From: Paenibacillus sp. 1_12
GTDB lineage: Bacteria; Bacillota; Bacilli; Paenibacillales; NBRC-103111
Direction: 5' to 3'
DNA length: 64,000 nucleotides
Assembly: GCF_900114475.1 (NCBI RefSeq)
Contig: NZ_FOTE01000002.1
Span: forward strand, 1 to 64,000
Of this stretch, positions 34,944 through 47,456 are shown one piece after another (positions within the stretch are counted from its first letter, which is position 1; each line of letters opens with the position of its first letter). Position numbers and translations under genes: made by a program. The notes beneath the pieces were generated by a model that ran no database searches, was not told the DNA's origin, and saw only the letters and a program-made list of their open reading frames with translations.

Positions 34944-37900
34944 TTATATATGATTGGCTGGCATCGCTTCGGATTGGAAGTTAATGGACTCCAGCATATG
35001 CCAAAGCGCCCGCACCGTATCCAGTGATGTCATACAAACAATGCCATTCTCTACCGATTCACGGCGAATACGGAATCCGTCGCGTTCCGGTGTTTTACCT
35101 TTGGTTAGCGTGTTGACAACGAAATGCGCTTCTCCATTGCGGATTAGATCCAGAATGTTCGGAGAGCCCTCGCTTAGCTTATTCACAGTCGTTACAACTA
35201 CGCCTGCATCATTCAGAGCTTTAGCTGTGCCGCCTGTGGCTACGATTTTGTAACCAAGCTTGTAAAAGCCTTTTAAAATCTCAATCGCTTCTTCTTTGTC
35301 CTTGTCAGCTACTGTCGCGATAATGGAGCCTGTCGGCGGAATTTTCATACCCGAACCGATTAAACCTTTATACAAAGCTTTTGCAAAACTCTTATCGCGT
35401 CCCATAACCTCACCAGTCGATTTCATTTCAGGTCCAAGTGTCGTATCTACACGGCGCAGCTTGGCAAAGGAGAATACAGGCACTTTCACAGATACATAAT
35501 CATCTTCTGGCCATAAGCCCGTTTCATATCCCATATCGGTAAGCTTCTCGCCCAGAATAACGCGAGTTGCTACATTCGCCATCGGAATTCGGGTTACTTT
35601 GCTTAAGAATGGCACCGTTCTGGATGAACGTGGATTAACCTCAATGACATAAGGCTGATCCTGATAAATAACGAACTGGATATTTAGCAAACCAACGATT
35701 TCCAGTCCTCTGGCGATTTTCGTTGTAATCTCAATGATTTGCTGCTTGATTGAATCCGAAACCGTTTGTGTCGGGTACACGGCAATCGAGTCACCAGAGT
35801 GGACACCGGCTCTTTCTATGTGCTCCATAATACCAGGGATGACGACGGTCTCCTTATCGCAGATCGCATCAACTTCCACTTCTTTACCCAGCATATAACG
35901 GTCAATCAATACCGGATGCTCAGGGTTGATTTTCACAGCATATTCCATGTAGCTCAAAAGCTCCTCATCGGAATATACAATTTCCATCGCGCGGCCGCCC
36001 AGAACATAGGAAGGACGGACTAAAACCGGATAACCATGAATTGCAGCCATACCTACAGCCTGGTCGACTGAAGTTACCGTACCACCTGGAGGCTGTGCGA
36101 TGTTCAATCCACGAAGCAGTGCTTCGAATTTCTTGCGATCCTCTGCCGCATCAATGTTTTCCAAATCAGTTCCGAGAATACGCACGCCTGCTTTGGATAA
36201 AGGTGCAGCTAGATTAATCGCAGTTTGACCACCGAATTGAACGATTACGCCGATAGGCTGCTCGCGCTCAATAACGTTCATAACATCTTCGAAGAACAAA
36301 GGCTCGAAGTACAGACGATCTGATGTATTAAAATCGGTCGATACGGTTTCCGGATTGTTATTGATAATTACCGCTTCGTATCCTGCCGCCTGGATCGCCC
36401 ATACCGCATGTACGGTAGAATAATCGAATTCGATTCCTTGTCCGATACGAATAGGGCCTGATCCTAATACAACTACCTTTTGCTTAGTTGCTTCCTTGAC
36501 TTCATCTTCTGTTTCATAAGTCGAGTAGTAATAAGGTGTCGTTGCCTCAAATTCCGCTGCACACGTATCAACCATTTTGTAAACGGGTTTTAGGTTAATG
36601 CTTAAGCGATAAGCGCGAATTTCAGACTCATTCGTGAATTTCAGGCCGCTGTTAGCTGCTGTACGAATTTCAGCGATGGCACGATCTGTAAAGCCTTTAC
36701 GCTTAGCTTCACGCAGCACTTCGTCGCTTAGTTCAGGCTCAGCGATCTGTTTTTCAAACAGGATCATACCTTCAAGCTTGTTCAAGAACCACCAATCGAT
36801 TTTCGTCAAATCTTGAATTTGCTGCAAAGTATAACCGCGACGGAATGCTTCTGCGATCAAGAACATCCGTTCGTCATCTGGTTTTACCAGACGCATTTCC
36901 AATGTTTCTTGATCCAGTAAATCAGTTTCCTTCAGAAACAGACGGTGAACACCGATTTCCAATGAGCGGATCGCTTTATGAATCGATTCCTCGAAAGTAC
37001 GGCCAATCGCCATAACCTCGCCGGTTGCTTTCATTTGCGTACCCAGCTTACGATTCGCTGATGTAAATTTATCAAATGGCCAACGTGGGATTTTGGATAC
37101 GATATAATCCAGTGTAGGCTCAAAGCATGCATAAGTTTGACCCGTTACCGGGTTCATAATTTCGTCCAATGTGTAGCCGATAGCGATTTTTGCAGCCATT
37201 TTGGCAATCGGATAGCCTGTTGCTTTGGAAGCCAAAGCAGATGAACGGCTTACACGTGGGTTTACTTCAATTACATAATATTGATAGCTGAACGGATCTA
37301 GCGCGAACTGAACATTACAGCCGCCCTCAATATTCAGAGCACGAATAATTTTCAAGGATGCTGAACGCAGCATTTGGTACTCACGGTCGGATAACGTTTG
37401 GCTCGGTGCTACAACGATGCTGTCTCCCGTATGAACGCCAACCGGATCAAAGTTCTCCATGTTGCAGACTACGATACAGTTATCGTTCGCATCACGCATA
37501 ACCTCATATTCGACTTCCTTCATGCCAGCGATACTTTTCTCAACGAGACATTGTCCGATTGGACTGTAGCGGATTCCTGAAGCTACGGTTTCCACCAGTT
37601 CTTCCATATCGGCGCAAATGCCTCCGCCTGTTCCTCCCAATGTATAAGCGGGACGTACAATTAATGGAAAGCCGATTTCATTAGCAAAATCAACTGCTTC
37701 TTCAACCGTTGTTACGATAACACTATCCGGAACCGGCTGTTCTAATTCTCTCATCAGATCACGAAACAGGTCACGATCCTCAGCTTTTTCGATTGCTGTT
37801 AATTGCGTACCCAGCAGCTTAACATTTTCACGCTCCAGCACACCTGCACGAGCCAAAGCAACAGCCATATTCAGACCTGTTTGACCACCTAGTGTAGGAA

Positions 37901-38159
37901 GCAAACCGTCAGGACGCTCCTGACGAATAATTTGTGTAACAAACTCCAATGTGATGGGCTCGATGTATACTTTATCAGCCATGTTCGTATCGGTCATGAT
38001 CGTCGCAGGGTTGCTGTTGATCAGAACGACCTCCATGCCTTCTTCCTTCAATGCTTGGCAAGCTTGTGTTCCCGCATAGTCAAACTCAGCTGCTTGACCA
38101 ATAACAATGGGACCGGAACCGATCACTAATATTTTTTTGAGGCTATTATTTTTTGGCAT
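34944..38159 (-). CDS. carB: Carbamoyl-phosphate synthase large subunit
   Basis: This 1071-residue enzyme makes carbamoyl phosphate from ammonia, bicarbonate and two ATP. It has two homologous ATP-grasp halves (starting [23 protein letters not shown] and [25 protein letters not shown] near residue 554). The C-terminal MGS-like allosteric domain starts near 935 ([15 protein letters not shown]). Length is standard. Its start overlaps the carA stop by 14 bases after AAAGGAGAA. In the pyr operon it is likely the pyrimidine-regulated CPS. Confidence 0.97.
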   Translation of the reverse strand: MPKNNSLKKILVIGSGPIVIGQAAEFDYAGTQACQALKEEGMEVVLINSNPATIMTDTNMADKVYIEPITLEFVTQIIRQERPDGLLPTLGGQTGLNMAVALARAGVLERENVKLLGTQLTAIEKAEDRDLFRDLMRELEQPVPDSVIVTTVEEAVDFANEIGFPLIVRPAYTLGGTGGGICADMEELVETVASGIRYSPIGQCLVEKSIAGMKEVEYEVMRDANDNCIVVCNMENFDPVGVHTGDSIVVAPSQTLSDREYQMLRSASLKIIRALNIEGGCNVQFALDPFSYQYYVIEVNPRVSRSSALASKATGYPIAKMAAKIAIGYTLDEIMNPVTGQTYACFEPTLDYIVSKIPRWPFDKFTSANRKLGTQMKATGEVMAIGRTFEESIHKAIRSLEIGVHRLFLKETDLLDQETLEMRLVKPDDERMFLIAEAFRRGYTLQQIQDLTKIDWWFLNKLEGMILFEKQIAEPELSDEVLREAKRKGFTDRAIAEIRTAANSGLKFTNESEIRAYRLSINLKPVYKMVDTCAAEFEATTPYYYSTYETEDEVKEATKQKVVVLGSGPIRIGQGIEFDYSTVHAVWAIQAAGYEAVIINNNPETVSTDFNTSDRLYFEPLFFEDVMNVIEREQPIGVIVQFGGQTAINLAAPLSKAGVRILGTDLENIDAAEDRKKFEALLRGLNIAQPPGGTVTSVDQAVGMAAIHGYPVLVRPSYVLGGRAMEIVYSDEELLSYMEYAVKINPEHPVLIDRYMLGKEVEVDAICDKETVVIPGIMEHIERAGVHSGDSIAVYPTQTVSDSIKQQIIEITTKIARGLEIVGLLNIQFVIYQDQPYVIEVNPRSSRTVPFLSKVTRIPMANVATRVILGEKLTDMGYETGLWPEDDYVSVKVPVFSFAKLRRVDTTLGPEMKSTGEVMGRDKSFAKALYKGLIGSGMKIPPTGSIIATVADKDKEEAIEILKGFYKLGYKIVATGGTAKALNDAGVVVTTVNKLSEGSPNILDLIRNGEAHFVVNTLTKGKTPERDGFRIRRESVENGIVCMTSLDTVRALWHMLESINFQSEAMPANHI

Positions 38160-39333
38160 AGTCTAGTTCTCCTTTTGCTGCAGGCCCGGAAGCACCGGCT
38201 GCTTGTAATCCTAGCTTGGAAGCCGCAGAAATTTGCGCTTGTTTTGGAAGCTGCGGACGATCCGCTTTAAACTGGCGTATTTGCTGGATGAAATCATCAA
38301 ACAAATAGCTCGAGTCAAAAGGACCCGGGGATGCTTCTGGATGATATTGTACGGAAAAAGCAGGATACTTTTTGTGCTTCAAACCTTCGATTGTTCCATC
38401 ATTGTTGTTGATATGTGTAACTTCAAGATCCGTGTTCGCAACTGACTCATCTTTAACTGTGTATCCATGATTTTGTGAAGTAATATAACAACGATTGCTT
38501 TGCAGATCCTTAACCGGATGGTTACCGCCGCGATGTCCGAATTTAAGCTTGTCCGTATCCGCCCCGCATGCAAGAGCAAACAACTGATGGCCTAAGCAAA
38601 TACCGAAAATCGGGAATTCTCCAAGTAGTTCAGCAATCATAGAAACGGCATGAGGAACATCCTTCGGATCCCCAGGGCCATTGGAGAGCAAAATGCCATC
38701 TGGTCCTAAACGGCGAATTTGTTCAGCTGTTGTATCTTGAGGTACGACAACAACGTCACAGTCGCGCTTAACGAGATCACGCAGAATTCCACTTTTGGAA
38801 CCAAAATCAACAAGAACTACACGTTCATTGGGACCCGGAATACTAAATACGCTTTTGGTTGAAACTCTAGAAACTTGATCATTCATTAGTGAGCTGCCTG
38901 TTAATTGCTCCATCAGCTCGGCTACCGATTTCGTGGAAGTCGTCAGCATAGCCTTCATAACTCCATGGTGGCGAATCCGGCGAGTCAGCATCCGGGTATC
39001 GATATCGCTGATGCCGATAATTCCATACTCTTTAAGCAAACTGTCGAGTGAGTATTCCGCTCTCCAGTTACTTGGAACCACTTCATGCTCACGCACTACG
39101 AAACCGTGGATAAAAGGACGAATGGATTCGAAATCGTCACGCGCCATTCCATAGTTACCAATCAGTGGGTAGGTCATCGTTACAATCTGTCCACAATAGG
39201 AGGGGTCAGAAAGAACCTCCTGATAACCTGTCATACCTGTATTAAAAACGACCTCGCCAACCGAGTCGCCCTCACTTCCAAAGCCTTTGCCTGTAAATAG
39301 TGTACCGTCTTCCAATAATAATCTTGCCTGCAT
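38146..39333 (-). CDS. carA: Carbamoyl-phosphate synthase small (glutaminase) subunit
   Basis: This 395-residue subunit releases ammonia from glutamine for CarB. The class I glutaminase nucleophile is in [15 protein letters not shown], with the catalytic His-Glu in [12 protein letters not shown]. The N-terminal half ([30 protein letters not shown]) is the usual CarA domain. The start [10 protein letters not shown] follows AAGGAG; an ATG ten codons earlier has no site. The C-terminal 25 residues are an Ala/Lys-rich extension. Confidence 0.95.
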   Translation of the reverse strand: MQARLLLEDGTLFTGKGFGSEGDSVGEVVFNTGMTGYQEVLSDPSYCGQIVTMTYPLIGNYGMARDDFESIRPFIHGFVVREHEVVPSNWRAEYSLDSLLKEYGIIGISDIDTRMLTRRIRHHGVMKAMLTTSTKSVAELMEQLTGSSLMNDQVSRVSTKSVFSIPGPNERVVLVDFGSKSGILRDLVKRDCDVVVVPQDTTAEQIRRLGPDGILLSNGPGDPKDVPHAVSMIAELLGEFPIFGICLGHQLFALACGADTDKLKFGHRGGNHPVKDLQSNRCYITSQNHGYTVKDESVANTDLEVTHINNNDGTIEGLKHKKYPAFSVQYHPEASPGPFDSSYLFDDFIQQIRQFKADRPQLPKQAQISAASKLGLQAAGASGPAAKGELDYAKK

Positions 39334-39420
39334 CGATTTCAACTCCTTATTTACTTGATTCATTCTTAAAGTTCAAACTATTTATTATAAGCTTGGCAAC
39401 AAGGCCAGCCGTTACTTTAT

Positions 39421-40710
39421 CTATGCTTCCGACCAAACAACCTTGCCGTCTACCATCGTAAGCGTCGGCCAGCCTTGAAGGCTCCAACCTAGGAATGGTG
39501 TATTATGTCCTTTGGATAGGAAATCCGCCGCGTCAACCGCTTGTTCCTTATTCAAATCGATAATTGTAATATCTGCTACTTTACCTACTTCCAACCGTCC
39601 TTGTGATAAACCAAATACTTGTGCTGGCAGCGAGGTCATTTTGTCCACCAGAAATTGCAAAGTCCAATGTCCTGTTGCAACGAACTTGGTATAGAGAAGC
39701 GGGAAAGCCGTTTCGAATCCAACAATTCCAAAAGGAGCCAGATCAACACCTTTTGCTTTTTCTTCTGCACTATGTGGAGCGTGATCGGTTACGATGATAT
39801 CAAGAGTTCCATCCATTACGCCTTCGATACAAGCTTGTACATCTCGTGGTGTGCGCAGCGGCGGGGTCATTTTCCAATTGGCATCGTCCAGACCCGGAAT
39901 ATCTTCATCGGACAGCAGCAGGTGGTGCGGACAAACCTCAGCCGTCACCTTGATGCCGAACTGCTTGGCATGGCGAATCAATCGTACCGATTGCTCCGTA
40001 CTAACATGACACACATGGTAATGTGCACCCGTTGCTTCTGATAAAAGAACATCACGGCCAACATGAATCGCTTCTGATTCATTAGGTATTCCTTTTAAGC
40101 CGTGTTTTTTGGAAAATGCTCCTTCGCTCGCCCACGCGCCCACTGTCAACGTATCATCCTCGCAGTGTGCGATTATCGGCAACCCGATGGAAGCAGCTTT
40201 AGTCATGGCATCCTTCATCATTTGCGCGCTTTGTACGCCTACACCATCATCCGTAAATCCGATTGCTCCCGCTTCTTTCAAAGCATCGAAGTCGGTCAGT
40301 TCGCGCCCCAGCTCATTTTTGGTAATACAAGCATAAGGGAGAACACGGATAATTCCTTCATTCTCAGCTTTATCCAGTACATATTTGACTGTTTCTACGG
40401 TATCAATGACAGGTCGTGTGTTCGGCATGCAGGCTATCGTTGTAAAGCCGCCACGGGCTGCTGAGCGTGTTCCACTCGCTATCGTTTCTTTATATTCAAA
40501 GCCTGGCTCCCGAAGATGCACGTGCATGTCAATCAAGCCTGCTGTGACCAGCTTACCTGCCGCGTCAATCACTTCGTGCCCGGCCGTGTCAGGTAAGATA
40601 TCCCCTGCTTCAATTATCTGTTCAATCGTTTGACCTTCTACAAAAATATGACGTTTGACAACCTCATTTCCCGAAGCTACCGTCTGTGCATTCAATATCC
40701 AAATTCCCAT
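39421..40710 (-). CDS. pyrC: Dihydroorotase
   Basis: This 429-residue zinc amidohydrolase cyclises carbamoyl aspartate. The metal motif GLIDMHVHLREPGFEYKE (about 58-75), CHVSTEQSVRLI and VTDHAPHSAEEKAKG mark a class I dihydroorotase. AGGGAGG precedes the ATG. It lies between pyrB and carA in the usual Firmicute order. Confidence 0.95.
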   Translation of the reverse strand: MGIWILNAQTVASGNEVVKRHIFVEGQTIEQIIEAGDILPDTAGHEVIDAAGKLVTAGLIDMHVHLREPGFEYKETIASGTRSAARGGFTTIACMPNTRPVIDTVETVKYVLDKAENEGIIRVLPYACITKNELGRELTDFDALKEAGAIGFTDDGVGVQSAQMMKDAMTKAASIGLPIIAHCEDDTLTVGAWASEGAFSKKHGLKGIPNESEAIHVGRDVLLSEATGAHYHVCHVSTEQSVRLIRHAKQFGIKVTAEVCPHHLLLSDEDIPGLDDANWKMTPPLRTPRDVQACIEGVMDGTLDIIVTDHAPHSAEEKAKGVDLAPFGIVGFETAFPLLYTKFVATGHWTLQFLVDKMTSLPAQVFGLSQGRLEVGKVADITIIDLNKEQAVDAADFLSKGHNTPFLGWSLQGWPTLTMVDGKVVWSEA

Positions 40711-40742
40711 AATGGCCTCCCTGTAATTTATGTTTATGAAGC

Positions 40743-42385
<1,643 letters not shown>

Positions 42386-42412
42386 GTTTAAAGGTGCTTT
42401 TCAATTATTAGC

Positions 42413-42441
42413 ATTATCCCATGTCAGATACCCAATGTCAA
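42413..42441 (-). promoter_or_regulatory. Sigma-A promoter of the pyr operon
   Basis: On the minus strand a perfect TTGACA (42436-42441), a 17-base spacer and GATAAT (42413-42418) precede the PyrR attenuator. Confidence 0.75.
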
Positions 42442-42483
42442 TAGGGAAAACACGCATTATGTCGTAATTTGATGTTTCCAACA

Positions 42484-42512
42484 TTGCGATAGCATGGCTT
42501 TTATGCTATAAA
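42484..42512 (+). promoter_or_regulatory. Promoter of dapH
   Basis: TTGCGA (42484-42489), a 17-base spacer and TATAAA (42507-42512). A 7-bp hairpin, GTGTCAT/ATGACAC (42534-42552), lies in the short leader before the ribosome site. Confidence 0.5.
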
Positions 42513-42575
42513 GATTATGAGAGATTTCACCCGGTGTCATGAATGATGACACGGTACATTATATAGAGAGTTGGA

Positions 42576-43292
42576 ATGTCAATGACTGAGATGAACACAT
42601 TGGAGATTATTCAGTTTATCAAGAACAGTGTAAAGAAAACACCAGTAAAGGTCTATGTAAAAGGTGATTTGGAATCCATCGATTTTGGTTCAGAGATTCA
42701 ATCCTTTTTGTCCGGCAAAAGTGGTGTATTGTTCGGTGAATGGACAGAAGTGAAACGCGTACTGGACGAAAATCAAAACCTTATTGAAGATTATGTAGTT
42801 GAGAACGATCGTCGTAACTCCGCAATCCCTATGCTCGATCTTAAAGGCATTAACGCTCGTATCGAACCCGGTGCTGTCATTCGTGATAAGGTATTTATCG
42901 GCGATAACGCGATCATCATGATGGGCGCTTCCATTAATATCGGCGCTTCTATCGGTGCAGGTACCATGATCGATATGAATGTTGTAGTTGGCGGACGCGC
43001 AGTTATTGGATCTATGTGTCATATTGGTGCAGGTTCTGTTGTTGCTGGTGTTATTGAGCCTCCCTCCGCTCAACCTGTAGTTATTGAAGACGACGTATTA
43101 ATTGGAGCCAATGCTGTTATCCTTGAAGGTGTTCGTATTGGTAAAGGTTCCGTCGTTGCTGCAGGTGCTATCGTCACCCAGGATGTAGCCGAATATACGG
43201 TAGTTGCAGGAGCACCAGCACGAGTGATCAAAATGGTTGATGCCAAAACGAAATCCAAAACCGAAATTTTGCAAGATCTCCGCACCCTTTAG
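42576..43292 (+). CDS. dapH: Tetrahydrodipicolinate N-acetyltransferase
   Basis: This 238-residue enzyme acetylates tetrahydrodipicolinate in the acetylase branch of DAP/lysine synthesis. After an N-terminal domain ([27 protein letters not shown]) the C-terminal half is a left-handed beta-helix of hexapeptide repeats ([46 protein letters not shown]). This matches B. subtilis YkuQ/DapH. Several ATGs lie near the start; 42576 is taken. A terminator follows at 43308. Confidence 0.93.
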   Translation: MSMTEMNTLEIIQFIKNSVKKTPVKVYVKGDLESIDFGSEIQSFLSGKSGVLFGEWTEVKRVLDENQNLIEDYVVENDRRNSAIPMLDLKGINARIEPGAVIRDKVFIGDNAIIMMGASINIGASIGAGTMIDMNVVVGGRAVIGSMCHIGAGSVVAGVIEPPSAQPVVIEDDVLIGANAVILEGVRIGKGSVVAAGAIVTQDVAEYTVVAGAPARVIKMVDAKTKSKTEILQDLRTL

Positions 43293-43307
43293 GGTGTTCA
43301 GCTTAGT

Positions 43308-43336
43308 GCTCGGCGAACATCGCCGGGCTTTTCTTT
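43308..43336 (+). terminator. Terminator of dapH
   Basis: GCTCGGCG/CGCCGGGC is an 8-bp stem with one G-U pair and a 5-base loop, followed by TTTTCTTT. It separates dapH from the deacetylase gene 139 bases further on. Confidence 0.8.
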
Positions 43337-43474
43337 ATACGTTCACAATTTATAAGTATCAGTTGGGCTGAACATCCTTACATTGAAAGAAAAGCTAACA
43401 CTAACTTTTAAATGCCTCTTCATCAAAACGACTTTGATTCCGTTGCTCTATTTTAGAAAGGACTGATCACACTA

Positions 43475-44632
43475 ATGGCGAATTCGACTAAAAATGTCAG
43501 ATCAGCACCAGGACCGTTTGTACAAATCCGCAGACAACTGCACCAAATTCCGGAGCCAGGTTTTGCCGAGTTCAAAACCCAACAATTTTTGCTGGACTAT
43601 CTTGAATCGCTTCCACAGGAACGTCTCGAAATCCGGACTTGGCGGACAGGAATATTGGTAAATGTAAAAGGAACCGCCCCCAAACGCCGTCTCGGTTATA
43701 GGGCCGATATGGATGGTCTGCCTATCACGGAAGATACCAGCTATGAGTTTCGCTCAACCCACTCAGGTTTTATGCATGCTTGCGGGCATGATGTTCATAT
43801 GTCAATCGGTCTTGGCATTCTGACTCAGGCTGTTCAGACTCCTATAAAGGACGATATTACCTTCATTTTTCAACCGGCTGAAGAAGGTCCTGGCGGGGCA
43901 AAACCTATGCTTGAATGTGAAGAACTTCAGGATTGGATGCCGAATCAAATCGTTGCACTTCATATCGCACCTGAATATCCGGTTGGCACGATCGCTACGA
44001 AACCGGGAATTTTATTTGCCAATACTTCCGAGTTGTTCATAGATCTAACTGGTAAAGGTGGACATGCTGCTTTCCCTCACCTTGCTAATGATATGGTGAT
44101 TACAGCCTGCCAGTTAGTTTCCCAACTGCAAACTATCGTATCACGCAATGTAAATCCACTCGATTCTGCCGTTATCACGATTGGTAAAATTGAAGGCGGC
44201 ACTAAGCAAAATATTATCGCTGAGAAGTCACGACTAGAAGGCACCATTCGCACATTATCCGCAACCACAATGCTGCTGATCAAATCGCGTATTGAAGCGC
44301 TCGCGGCCGGCATGGAAACAGCCTATGACTGTAAGGTTGACATCGATTACGGGGCCAATTATTTGCAGGTATTCAACCATGCAGAACCAACCCAAACATT
44401 TATGGACTGGGTTCGTGAAACGGGTATTATGAAGGTAATCGAATGTACGGAGGCCATGACAGGTGAGGATTTCGGTTATTTTCTGGAGAAAATTCCTGGT
44501 TTTATGTTTTGGCTCGGGGTGGATACGCCTTACGGTTTGCATCATGCCAAAATTGAACCTAATGAACAAGCGATCGATCTCGCAATTGAACTGATCAGCA
44601 GCTACTTTAGATGGATATCCGAGCAAAATTGA
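43475..44632 (+). CDS. dapL: N-acetyldiaminopimelate deacetylase
   Basis: This 385-residue M20-family metallohydrolase fits B. subtilis YkuR (also named DapL), removing acetyl from N-acetyl-LL-DAP. [19 protein letters not shown] opens the fold. Metal-binding residues appear in HACGHDVHM and [13 protein letters not shown], and in [17 protein letters not shown] near the C-terminus. Pathway placement is firm because dapH precedes it and patA lies nearby. Ribosome site AAAGGACTGA is spaced rather far from the ATG. Confidence 0.88.
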   Translation: MANSTKNVRSAPGPFVQIRRQLHQIPEPGFAEFKTQQFLLDYLESLPQERLEIRTWRTGILVNVKGTAPKRRLGYRADMDGLPITEDTSYEFRSTHSGFMHACGHDVHMSIGLGILTQAVQTPIKDDITFIFQPAEEGPGGAKPMLECEELQDWMPNQIVALHIAPEYPVGTIATKPGILFANTSELFIDLTGKGGHAAFPHLANDMVITACQLVSQLQTIVSRNVNPLDSAVITIGKIEGGTKQNIIAEKSRLEGTIRTLSATTMLLIKSRIEALAAGMETAYDCKVDIDYGANYLQVFNHAEPTQTFMDWVRETGIMKVIECTEAMTGEDFGYFLEKIPGFMFWLGVDTPYGLHHAKIEPNEQAIDLAIELISSYFRWISEQN

Positions 44633-44734
44633 TAATGAAGAGAGAATATGGTTAGCTCTGTTTGGCGACCTAAAAGTCATAGAGGCTTTCTGTCATGCTC
44701 TCTCTTGATCCAGATTTTTCAAACGAATATCTTA

Positions 44735-45208
44735 TTATTTGATTCGTTTCAATCGATCTAATTCCAGATCGTGCTCACCGATTCTTCTGGCTAAATAAGC
44801 AATATCTTCTTTTGTTGCTGTCTGTTCCAGTTTGGCATCTATCATAGTTAGCAAGGACAAGACATCATGAGCTTGTGCATATTCCATTCGATCCAACTGC
44901 TGCTGCATTTGTGTAAGCTGCTCCTTTATGGATGGCAGATCCTTCAGTTGCTCTTTCATTGGTGCCAGATCCTTCAACTGCTCTTTCATCGGCTCCAGGT
45001 CCTTCAACTGCTCTTTCATTGGTGCTAGATCCTTCAGCTGCTCTTTCATCGGCTCCAGGTCTTTCAGCTGTTCCTTCATTGGTGCCAAGTCTTTCAACTG
45101 CTCTTTCATCGGCTCCAGGTCCTTCAATTGTTCCTTGATAGGAATCAATTGCTCGATCATTTCTTCCTTTACTACCAGCCGTATGGCATTGATTAAATCC
45201 TGATCCAT
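44735..45208 (-). CDS. Coiled-coil protein with 10-residue tandem repeats
   Basis: This 157-residue cytoplasmic protein has a central array of near-identical 10-residue units alternating MKEQLKDLEP and MKEQLKDLAP (about residues 23-93). A helical C-terminus follows (LTQMQQQLDRMEYAQAHDVL onward). The DNA (about 44930-45142) is a 30/60-bp tandem repeat, so copy number may vary between strains. There is no signal peptide or enzyme motif. The N-terminal MDQDLINAIRLVVKEE and the C-terminal KEDIAYLARRIGEHDLELDRLK recall small helical Bacillales proteins of unknown role. I cannot name a function. Confidence 0.7.
   Translation of the reverse strand: MDQDLINAIRLVVKEEMIEQLIPIKEQLKDLEPMKEQLKDLAPMKEQLKDLEPMKEQLKDLAPMKEQLKDLEPMKEQLKDLAPMKEQLKDLPSIKEQLTQMQQQLDRMEYAQAHDVLSLLTMIDAKLEQTATKEDIAYLARRIGEHDLELDRLKRIK
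44930..45142 (-). repeat. In-frame 30-bp tandem repeat (60-bp higher-order unit)
   Basis: About seven 30-base units encode the KEQLKDL decads of the coiled-coil gene. Neighbouring units differ by an Ala/Glu codon, making a 60-base alternating pattern. The third-position changes between units suggest some age or recombination. Confidence 0.85.
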
Positions 45209-45292
45209 ACTTTTACACCTCCAATGCTTAGATATGTAGACAGCTTAATCATAACATATCTGAGCTGCTCATTACGATGATAGCCATACAAA

Positions 45293-45328
45293 AAAGCTCC
45301 TTATACCTGAATCGGTAGAAGGAGCTTT
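45293..45328 (-). terminator. Terminator of patA
   Basis: AAAGCTCCTT pairs perfectly with AAGGAGCTTT around a 16-base loop; on the minus strand it is followed by TTTGTATGGC (the stem itself ends in TTT). It lies six bases past the patA stop. Confidence 0.78.
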
Positions 45329-45333
45329 ACTAT

Positions 45334-46488
45334 TTATAGTTTGCGAACAAAATCATCCATACGATCCAGCGCTTGCTCCAGAATCTGCATACTATAGGCA
45401 TAGGATATCCGAATGTAGCCTTCCCCAAAGATGGAAAATGCATCCCCAGGCACTACAGCAACTCTGTGCTCATTCAATAGTCGCATTGTAAAATCCATCG
45501 AGGATAGCTTGAATCGTTCAACCGACGGGAATAAATAAAAAGCACCCTCCGGCTTCTCCAATTCAAACCCCATCTGCAGCAAGCGTCCATACACGTAGTC
45601 TCTACGCTGCATATAAGCTTCCTTCATAGGTATTGCATCATCTATACCATTCGTCAGTGCTTCAAGCGCAGCATATTGGCTGATTGAGCTTGCACACGTC
45701 ACATTGTACTGATGTACCTTAACCATATGTTTTGCCACATATTCCGGTGCAAAAACAAGTCCGATCCGCCAGCCGGTCATCGAATGAGATTTCGATAATC
45801 CGTTGATCACAATTGTTTTCTCACGCATGGAAGGGAGTGCAGCAATGGAAACATGCGGTTGATCGTAAATCAGCTCACTGTAAATTTCATCGGAAATAAC
45901 AAATATCGATTTTTGATCCAAAAGACTTGCGATATCTGCCAGCTCTTGACCACTCACAACCCTGCCCGTTGGATTTGATGGATAGCACAAAATAATGCAG
46001 CGGGTTTTGTCCGTAATGTGCGGCTCCAACAGCTCAGCTGTCAGTTTGAAACCGTTGCTTCTCGTATCCACATAGATCGGAACCCCTCCGCACAATCGTA
46101 CCAAAGGTTCATATCCCGGATAAATCGGTCCTGGGATCAGCACTTCGCTTCCTGGCTCAAGGATTGTTCTTAACGTAATGTCCAGTGCCTGGCTTGCTCC
46201 CGTAGTTACGATAACTTCTGACTCCGGCGCATAATGTAAATGATATTTAACTCGTACAAAGGCCGATGCCGCTTGGCGCAGCTCAAGCAAGCCCGGATTT
46301 GCCGTATATGTCGTTTTATGTGCATCGATTGCCAGCTTGGCGGCCTGCAAAATATGATCAGGTGTCGGAAAATCGGGCTGACCGATTGTTAAAGAAAGCA
46401 CATCTGGATACTGACTAACCAAATTGGCGATTTTTCGGATTCCCGATATTTGAATATCCTTCACAGCGGGATTGATCAAATGTTCCAT
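45334..46488 (-). CDS. patA: N-acetyl-LL-diaminopimelate aminotransferase
   Basis: This 384-residue fold-type I aminotransferase closely follows B. subtilis PatA as I recall it (MEHLINP, LVSQYPDVLSLTIGQPDFPTPDH, VINGLSKSHSMTGWRIG, VHQYNVTCASSISQ). The PLP lysine is in GLSKSHSMTGWR. It supplies the amino group between the DapH and deacetylase steps, so the window encodes three steps of the acetylase DAP route. GGAG precedes the ATG. It follows the pseudouridine synthase gene by 16 bases. Confidence 0.88.
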   Translation of the reverse strand: MEHLINPAVKDIQISGIRKIANLVSQYPDVLSLTIGQPDFPTPDHILQAAKLAIDAHKTTYTANPGLLELRQAASAFVRVKYHLHYAPESEVIVTTGASQALDITLRTILEPGSEVLIPGPIYPGYEPLVRLCGGVPIYVDTRSNGFKLTAELLEPHITDKTRCIILCYPSNPTGRVVSGQELADIASLLDQKSIFVISDEIYSELIYDQPHVSIAALPSMREKTIVINGLSKSHSMTGWRIGLVFAPEYVAKHMVKVHQYNVTCASSISQYAALEALTNGIDDAIPMKEAYMQRRDYVYGRLLQMGFELEKPEGAFYLFPSVERFKLSSMDFTMRLLNEHRVAVVPGDAFSIFGEGYIRISYAYSMQILEQALDRMDDFVRKL

Positions 46489-46504
46489 TGTCAGTACTCC
46501 AATC

Positions 46505-47452
46505 TTAACGATTTTTCAATACGTGGATCAAATGCTGCATATCCGCAGGAATTTCCGCTTCAAACTGCAAATGCTCTCCGGTTCTAGGGTGTGTGAAGCC
46601 AAGTATGGCCGCATGCAGAGCTTGTCCATCCATCGTCGCACCTTTGCCGCGGGAAGGCCCGTATGCAGGATCTCCTACTAGTGGATGCCCAATAAACTTC
46701 ATGTGCACACGAATTTGATGAGTTCGGCCCGTTTCCAGTCTCAGCTCCAGCAAGGTATAATCACCGTAACGCTCAATAACACCAAAATGCGTTACCGCTT
46801 TTTTACTATTGCGTTCTGTGACTGTATACAATTTACGGTCATACGGATCTCGACCAATTGGAGCATCTACCGTACCTTGTTCATGAGTCAAATTCCCATG
46901 CACAACCGCCAAATATTTTCTGACTACGGTATGTTCCTTCAGCTGTGCTGCCAATGACTGGTGTGCTGTATCATTTTTGGCAGCCATCAACAATCCCGAT
47001 GTATCTTTGTCAATCCGATGAACAATTCCGGGACGCATGACCCCATTAATTCCCGATAAGTCTTTACAATGGTGCAGGAGCGCATTAACCAATGTACCGC
47101 TGTAGTGGCCAGGAGCCGGATGAACAACAAGCCCCCGCGGCTTATTGATCACAATCACGTCTCCATCCTCATAAATCACTTCAAGTGGAATGTTCTCAGC
47201 TGTCAGATTCAATTCTTCCGGCTCGGGTGTAACTAACACCAATTGATCTCCAACAGACAGCTTATAGTTTGCTTTGACACGTACACCGTTGACTTTTAGA
47301 TGACCATCCTTGATCCACTGCTGCACAAGACTGCGGGATACATCCTCATCAGATGCTTCAGCTACGAATTTATCAACCCGTTCTCCTTGATCCTGCGCCT
47401 CAGCAATCCATTCTTTCCGATTCTCCAACTCTTCTTGTTCAGATAAAGACAT
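46505..47452 (-). CDS. RluA/RluD-family pseudouridine synthase
   Basis: This 315-residue enzyme has an N-terminal S4 RNA-binding domain (about 20-85; SRSLVQQWIKDGHLKVNG). The catalytic domain contains GIVHRIDKDTSGLLMAAKN with the essential Asp (HRIDKDTSG), plus ETGRTHQIRVHM. It isomerises uridines in rRNA and matches YlyB, encoded after lspA in Bacillus. It starts four bases after the lspA stop. Confidence 0.92.
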   Translation of the reverse strand: MSLSEQEELENRKEWIAEAQDQGERVDKFVAEASDEDVSRSLVQQWIKDGHLKVNGVRVKANYKLSVGDQLVLVTPEPEELNLTAENIPLEVIYEDGDVIVINKPRGLVVHPAPGHYSGTLVNALLHHCKDLSGINGVMRPGIVHRIDKDTSGLLMAAKNDTAHQSLAAQLKEHTVVRKYLAVVHGNLTHEQGTVDAPIGRDPYDRKLYTVTERNSKKAVTHFGVIERYGDYTLLELRLETGRTHQIRVHMKFIGHPLVGDPAYGPSRGKGATMDGQALHAAILGFTHPRTGEHLQFEAEIPADMQHLIHVLKNR

Positions 47453-47456
47453 TTAG

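Noticed and set aside
44928-45203. Plus-strand 91-residue repetitive frame opposite the decad-repeat gene
   Set aside because: It is the mirror of the in-frame repeat; the minus-strand frame has conserved non-repeat ends.
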